Assembly: GCF_012986595.1 (NCBI RefSeq)
Contig: NZ_JAAQYM010000005.1
Span: 372,001 to 436,000 of the forward strand
Reading direction: 5' to 3'
From: Pseudomonas koreensis
GTDB lineage: Bacteria > Pseudomonadota > Gammaproteobacteria > Pseudomonadales > Pseudomonadaceae
Length of the DNA: 64,000 nucleotides
The position numbers and the translations under genes were made by a program. Each line of letters opens with the position of its first letter. Within the stretch, counting starts at the first letter, position 1. The notes beneath the pieces are model-generated. The model searched no databases. It had not been told where the DNA came from and saw nothing but the letters and a program-made list of their open reading frames with translations. Shown in pieces: positions 63,923 through 64,000 of the stretch.

Positions 63923-64000
63923 ATGATGACTTCTCTGCGCCCCCTTATTTTCCTGCTCGCCGGCGTTTTGGGCCTGGCGGGTTGCAGCGTTCACCAGCCG
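63923..64000 (+). CDS. Lipoprotein, N-terminal start (runs out of window)
   Basis: Only 26 codons are visible from ATG 63923 (a second ATG follows at 63926). They encode a lipoprotein signal peptide MMTSLRPLIFLLAGVLGLAGC with the lipidation Cys at residue 21, then SVHQP at the window edge. The family cannot be told from this much sequence. The 174-base gap from parC contains the hairpins noted above. Confidence 0.6.
   Translation, partial: MMTSLRPLIFLLAGVLGLAGCSVHQP

Overview
The window is a high-GC chromosomal segment from a Pseudomonas of the fluorescens lineage. Gene content and order follow, with edits, the stretch known in P. aeruginosa PAO1 from msrA/dipA (PA5018/PA5017) through the LPS-core cluster (PA5012 to PA4996) to parC (PA4964). 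Many intergenic gaps hold REP-type inverted repeats typical of fluorescent pseudomonads. I see no prophage, insertion sequence, CRISPR array, tRNA or rRNA. Gene identities come from reading the translations and from remembered synteny; no database search was run.

Layout. 1-4.6 kb: the 3' part of putP, an orphan T6SS vgrG with a DUF4123 adaptor gene, and a small DUF3077 gene behind a leader with strong long-range base pairing. 4.7-10.9 kb: rlmJ, msrA, the c-di-GMP phosphodiesterase gene dipA and a PhoD-family phosphatase. 11.2-15.8 kb: aceF and aceE (pyruvate dehydrogenase) on the minus strand, with two near-identical palindromes upstream that match the HexR operator pattern. 16.2-19.1 kb: glnE.

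19.4-43.1 kb: LPS core assembly. Heptosyltransferases waaF and waaC, glucosyltransferase waaG and four consecutive InaA/WaaP-type kinase genes are followed by a lipoprotein gene and a truncated DUF3800 gene. A carbamoyltransferase, wapH, a mig-14-like gene, dnpA, ssg and a family-2 glycosyltransferase come next. On the opposite strand lie a membrane acyltransferase and an O-antigen ligase fused to a kinase-like domain. Then come msbA, a sulfotransferase with its own APS kinase, and hldE. Together these make ADP-heptose (hldE), build and decorate the core, flip the lipid A-core (msbA) and attach O-antigen (waaL). The sulfotransferase/APS-kinase pair suggests a sulfated surface glycan.

43.1-48.9 kb: a conserved hypothetical gene, an aldo/keto reductase, an FAD oxidoreductase, an SMR efflux gene, a LysR regulator and waaA (Kdo transferase). 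49-54.3 kb: tolC/opmH diverging from a TPP riboswitch-thiC unit, then the probable thiamine-precursor transporter cytX. 54.3-64 kb: a DUF3298 lipoprotein gene, then the nudF-yqiB-cpdA-yqiA-parE-esterase-retropepsin-parC series and the first codons of a lipoprotein gene.

Most interesting points: the pseudoknot-capable leader before the DUF3077 gene, the sulfation cassette inside the LPS cluster, the WaaL-kinase fusion, the paired HexR-like operators before aceEF, and the absence of ilvE between glnE and waaF.
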